Source of the DNA: JANRKH01 sp964351245
Lineage (GTDB): Bacteria; Pseudomonadota; Alphaproteobacteria; Rickettsiales; Rickettsiaceae
Assembly (NCBI GenBank): GCA_964351245.1
Contig: CAYGNF010000004.1
Span: forward strand, 1 to 46,646
DNA length: 46,646 nt
Direction: 5' to 3'
Below, piece after piece: positions 44,982-46,646 of this stretch (positions are counted from its first letter, which is position 1; every line of letters begins with the position of its first letter). The notes beneath the pieces were generated by a model. It made no database searches, was not told the origin of the DNA, and saw only the letters and a program-made list of their open reading frames with translations. A program made the position numbers and the translations under genes.

Positions 44982-46376
44982 ATGAACATACTTCCCGTAA
45001 TAATGGCCGGAGGTCACGGTACTAGATTATGGCCTCTTTCTAGAGCAAACTACCCAAAGCAGTTTATAAAAATTTTTGACTCAAAAAGTCTTTACCAGCT
45101 ATCTTTAATTAGAAATAAAGAATTTGGGAAACCAGTTGTTATTGTTGGAGTAGATCATAGATTTATTGCACAAGAGCAAGCAGCCGAAATAGGTATTGAG
45201 GTAGATATTATAGTGGAGCCAGTTGCAAAAAATACAGCTCCATGCGCCCTAATTGCAGCATATTTAATCAAGGAAGCAGCGGATAAAGCAGTAATTTTAT
45301 TACCCGCTGACCATTTTATAGCAAATCATGCAGATTATATCAAAGATATAAATCATGCCGTTTTGCTACTCAATAATTCTGATGTTGCTACTATCGGCAT
45401 TACACCTTCTAGCCCCAACACAGGTTACGGTTATATAGAAAAAGGCGAGAAGATTGCAGACCAATCTTTTGCTGTAAAAAGATTTGTTGAAAAACCAGAC
45501 GCAGACCGCGCTCAAAAATATATAGATTCAGGGACTTTTTACTGGAATTCTGGTATATTTTTATTTAAGGCATCAATGTGGGACATTGCGCAGGAGCTCC
45601 TTCCAGAAATGAAAAACCATATTCAAAAATCTTTTGAAACATCGGAAAAAGATCTTGGGTTTTTGCGTTTAGGCTTTAAGGACTATAATCAAATTATTCC
45701 CGATTCTATAGATTATGCTATTATAGAAAAGATCAAAAGCATATCTTTGCAAGAAGCAACATTTGATTGGAGCGACCTCGGTAGTTTTGCGTCTATATGG
45801 GAGATCGAAAACAAAGATAATATGAGTAATTTTTGTTACGGAGACTCTATATGTCTGAATGGCAAAAATAACTATATTTACTCTAGCGCAAAACTTGCCC
45901 TAGTTTCAGGGTTAGACAATCTTGTGGTGATAAATACACCTGATGCTTTATTAGTAACTTCTATAGATAAATCTGAAGAGATAAAAAGCGCAGTTAAGAG
46001 CTTAAGTGTCAAAGGCAGAAAGGAAGTGGAGTATTCAAGCACATCGTACAGACCTTGGGGATCTTACGAAATTATTGATTCGGGCCAGAGACATAAGGTC
46101 AAAAGAATAGTAGTGCATCCAGGTAAAAAACTATCTTTGCAGTATCATCATAAAAGATCTGAGCATTGGGTGGTTGTAGAAGGTGTCGCTGAGGTACAAG
46201 TAGGGGAAGAAATAAGAATTTTACATGAAAATGATTCTGTATATATTCCAATGCTTGTAAAGCATCGCCTAAATAACATAGGAGAAGTGCCGCTTCATCT
46301 CATTGAGGTGCAAACAGGAAGCTATCTTGGTGAAGATGATATAGTGAGGATATCAGATATTTATGGCAGGAAGTGA
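44982..46376 (+). CDS. manC: Mannose-1-phosphate guanylyltransferase/mannose-6-phosphate isomerase
   Basis: A bifunctional-type enzyme (ManC/CpsB/AlgA) that makes GDP-mannose for surface glycans. The N-terminal nucleotidyltransferase has PVIMAGGHGTRLWPLSR, the product-site FVEKPD and WNSGIFLF. A type II mannose-6-phosphate isomerase cupin covers about 350-460 (RPWGSYEII, LQYHHKRSEHW, EVQTGSYLGEDDI). Its 464 residues are normal. A TTG at 44970 is in frame, but ATG44982 with GGA upstream is preferred. It lies 114 bases after parA, and the next gene starts directly after its stop. Confidence 0.94.
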   Translation: MNILPVIMAGGHGTRLWPLSRANYPKQFIKIFDSKSLYQLSLIRNKEFGKPVVIVGVDHRFIAQEQAAEIGIEVDIIVEPVAKNTAPCALIAAYLIKEAADKAVILLPADHFIANHADYIKDINHAVLLLNNSDVATIGITPSSPNTGYGYIEKGEKIADQSFAVKRFVEKPDADRAQKYIDSGTFYWNSGIFLFKASMWDIAQELLPEMKNHIQKSFETSEKDLGFLRLGFKDYNQIIPDSIDYAIIEKIKSISLQEATFDWSDLGSFASIWEIENKDNMSNFCYGDSICLNGKNNYIYSSAKLALVSGLDNLVVINTPDALLVTSIDKSEEIKSAVKSLSVKGRKEVEYSSTSYRPWGSYEIIDSGQRHKVKRIVVHPGKKLSLQYHHKRSEHWVVVEGVAEVQVGEEIRILHENDSVYIPMLVKHRLNNIGEVPLHLIEVQTGSYLGEDDIVRISDIYGRK

Positions 46377-46646
46377 GTGGAAAATATTAATAAAATAGCA
46401 TCAAGAGATAAAACTAGCCAAGGTTTATTTGAAATCAAACAGACTTTTGATTATCATCTGGAGGATTTCTTTGTATCAAAGTCTAATCAAGTAGCCTATT
46501 ACGCAGTCCAGCAAGAGATTTTAGGAATTCAGCCTTATCAAAATATATTGCTTATCGAAGGTCCAAAATCATGTGGGAAGACTTTTTTGGCTCAGGTCAT
46601 CTCAAGATTAAAAGATGGTTTTTTTATTTCTTCAGCCGAAGAGATT
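46377..46646 (+). CDS. Hda/DnaA-like regulatory ATPase, partial (3' end cut by window)
   Basis: The first 90 codons of a gene running off the window. A GTG start directly follows the manC stop, with AGGA a few bases before it. The product reads FDYHLEDFFVSKSNQVAYYAV and then the P-loop LLIEGPKSCGKTFLAQVIS. This matches the start of the Hda/DnaA-like (HdaA) family, where a short F-x-x-E-D-F-x-V-x-x-S-N segment precedes the AAA+ Walker A. Hda-type proteins stimulate hydrolysis of ATP bound to DnaA and limit replication initiation. The remaining motifs lie outside the window. Confidence 0.75.
   Translation, partial: MENINKIASRDKTSQGLFEIKQTFDYHLEDFFVSKSNQVAYYAVQQEILGIQPYQNILLIEGPKSCGKTFLAQVISRLKDGFFISSAEEI

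Noticed and set aside
1..46646. CRISPR arrays, insertion sequences, prophage genes, rRNA
   Set aside because: Read through for spaced direct repeats, transposase or integrase motifs, phage structural genes and rRNA segments; none was seen.

Overview
The window looks like a chromosome segment of an intracellular alphaproteobacterium, most probably of the order Rickettsiales (a Midichloria-like or Rickettsia-like lineage). The DNA is AT-rich and densely packed. It encodes an ATP/ADP translocase of the tlc type used by energy parasites, ThyX, a short dcw cluster (murC-murB-ddl-ftsQ), sucCD, ccmE, mnmG-rsmG-parA, a PleC/DivJ-style histidine kinase and a Ulp1-like protease that resembles a secreted effector. 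Placement rests on gene content and remembered family resemblance; no search was run.

Layout. 35-2812: a sodium/solute symporter fused to a histidine kinase. 3012-8433: a tightly overlapping seven-gene plus-strand operon (GT4 glycosyltransferase, M16 zinc protease, GT2 glycosyltransferase, queE, queC, GNAT acetyltransferase, apaG). 8479-8752: a small minus-strand gene that appears frameshifted. 8774-11183: a second membrane histidine kinase and a TerC-family protein. 11310-14748 (minus): a large membrane protein with a cytosolic AAA-type ATPase domain, overlapping a downstream MscS channel gene. 15014-19106 (minus): ftsQ, ddl, murB, murC. 19255-20823 (minus): tlc. 21064-24356 (minus): a VOC-fold protein, ccmE, a tiny ccmD-like gene, sucD, sucC. 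24506-25162 (minus): trmB. 25262-28516: an AEC permease and the malic enzyme MaeB. 28667-31105: the Ulp1-like protease. 31143-33464: 3-hydroxybutyrate dehydrogenase facing thyX-mlaC. 33625-33701: tRNA-Asp. 33861-37794: trxA, a Wzt/Wzm-type ABC exporter and a GltD-like flavoprotein. 37912-40669: an L,D-transpeptidase, an unrecognised protein with a papain-like Cys/His motif pair, and a PyrK-like flavoprotein. 40666-44867: tsaE, ndk, mnmG, rsmG, parA. 44982-46646: manC and the start of an Hda/DnaA-like ATPase cut by the window edge.

How the genes fit together. Several groups serve the cell envelope: peptidoglycan precursors and division (murC/B, ddl, ftsQ, L,D-transpeptidase), surface glycan (two glycosyltransferases, manC, ABC-2 exporter) and lipid traffic (mlaC). 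Carbon metabolism centres on C4 acids and the TCA cycle (maeB, sucCD, 3-hydroxybutyrate dehydrogenase) together with ATP import. tRNA modification is prominent (queE, queC, trmB, tsaE, mnmG).

The least explained elements are the AAA-ATPase/MscS pair, the Ulp1-like protein, the split Nfn/GltD-PyrK-like oxidoreductase with two peptidoglycan-type genes between its halves, and the broken small gene. No CRISPR array, insertion sequence, prophage or rRNA was seen.
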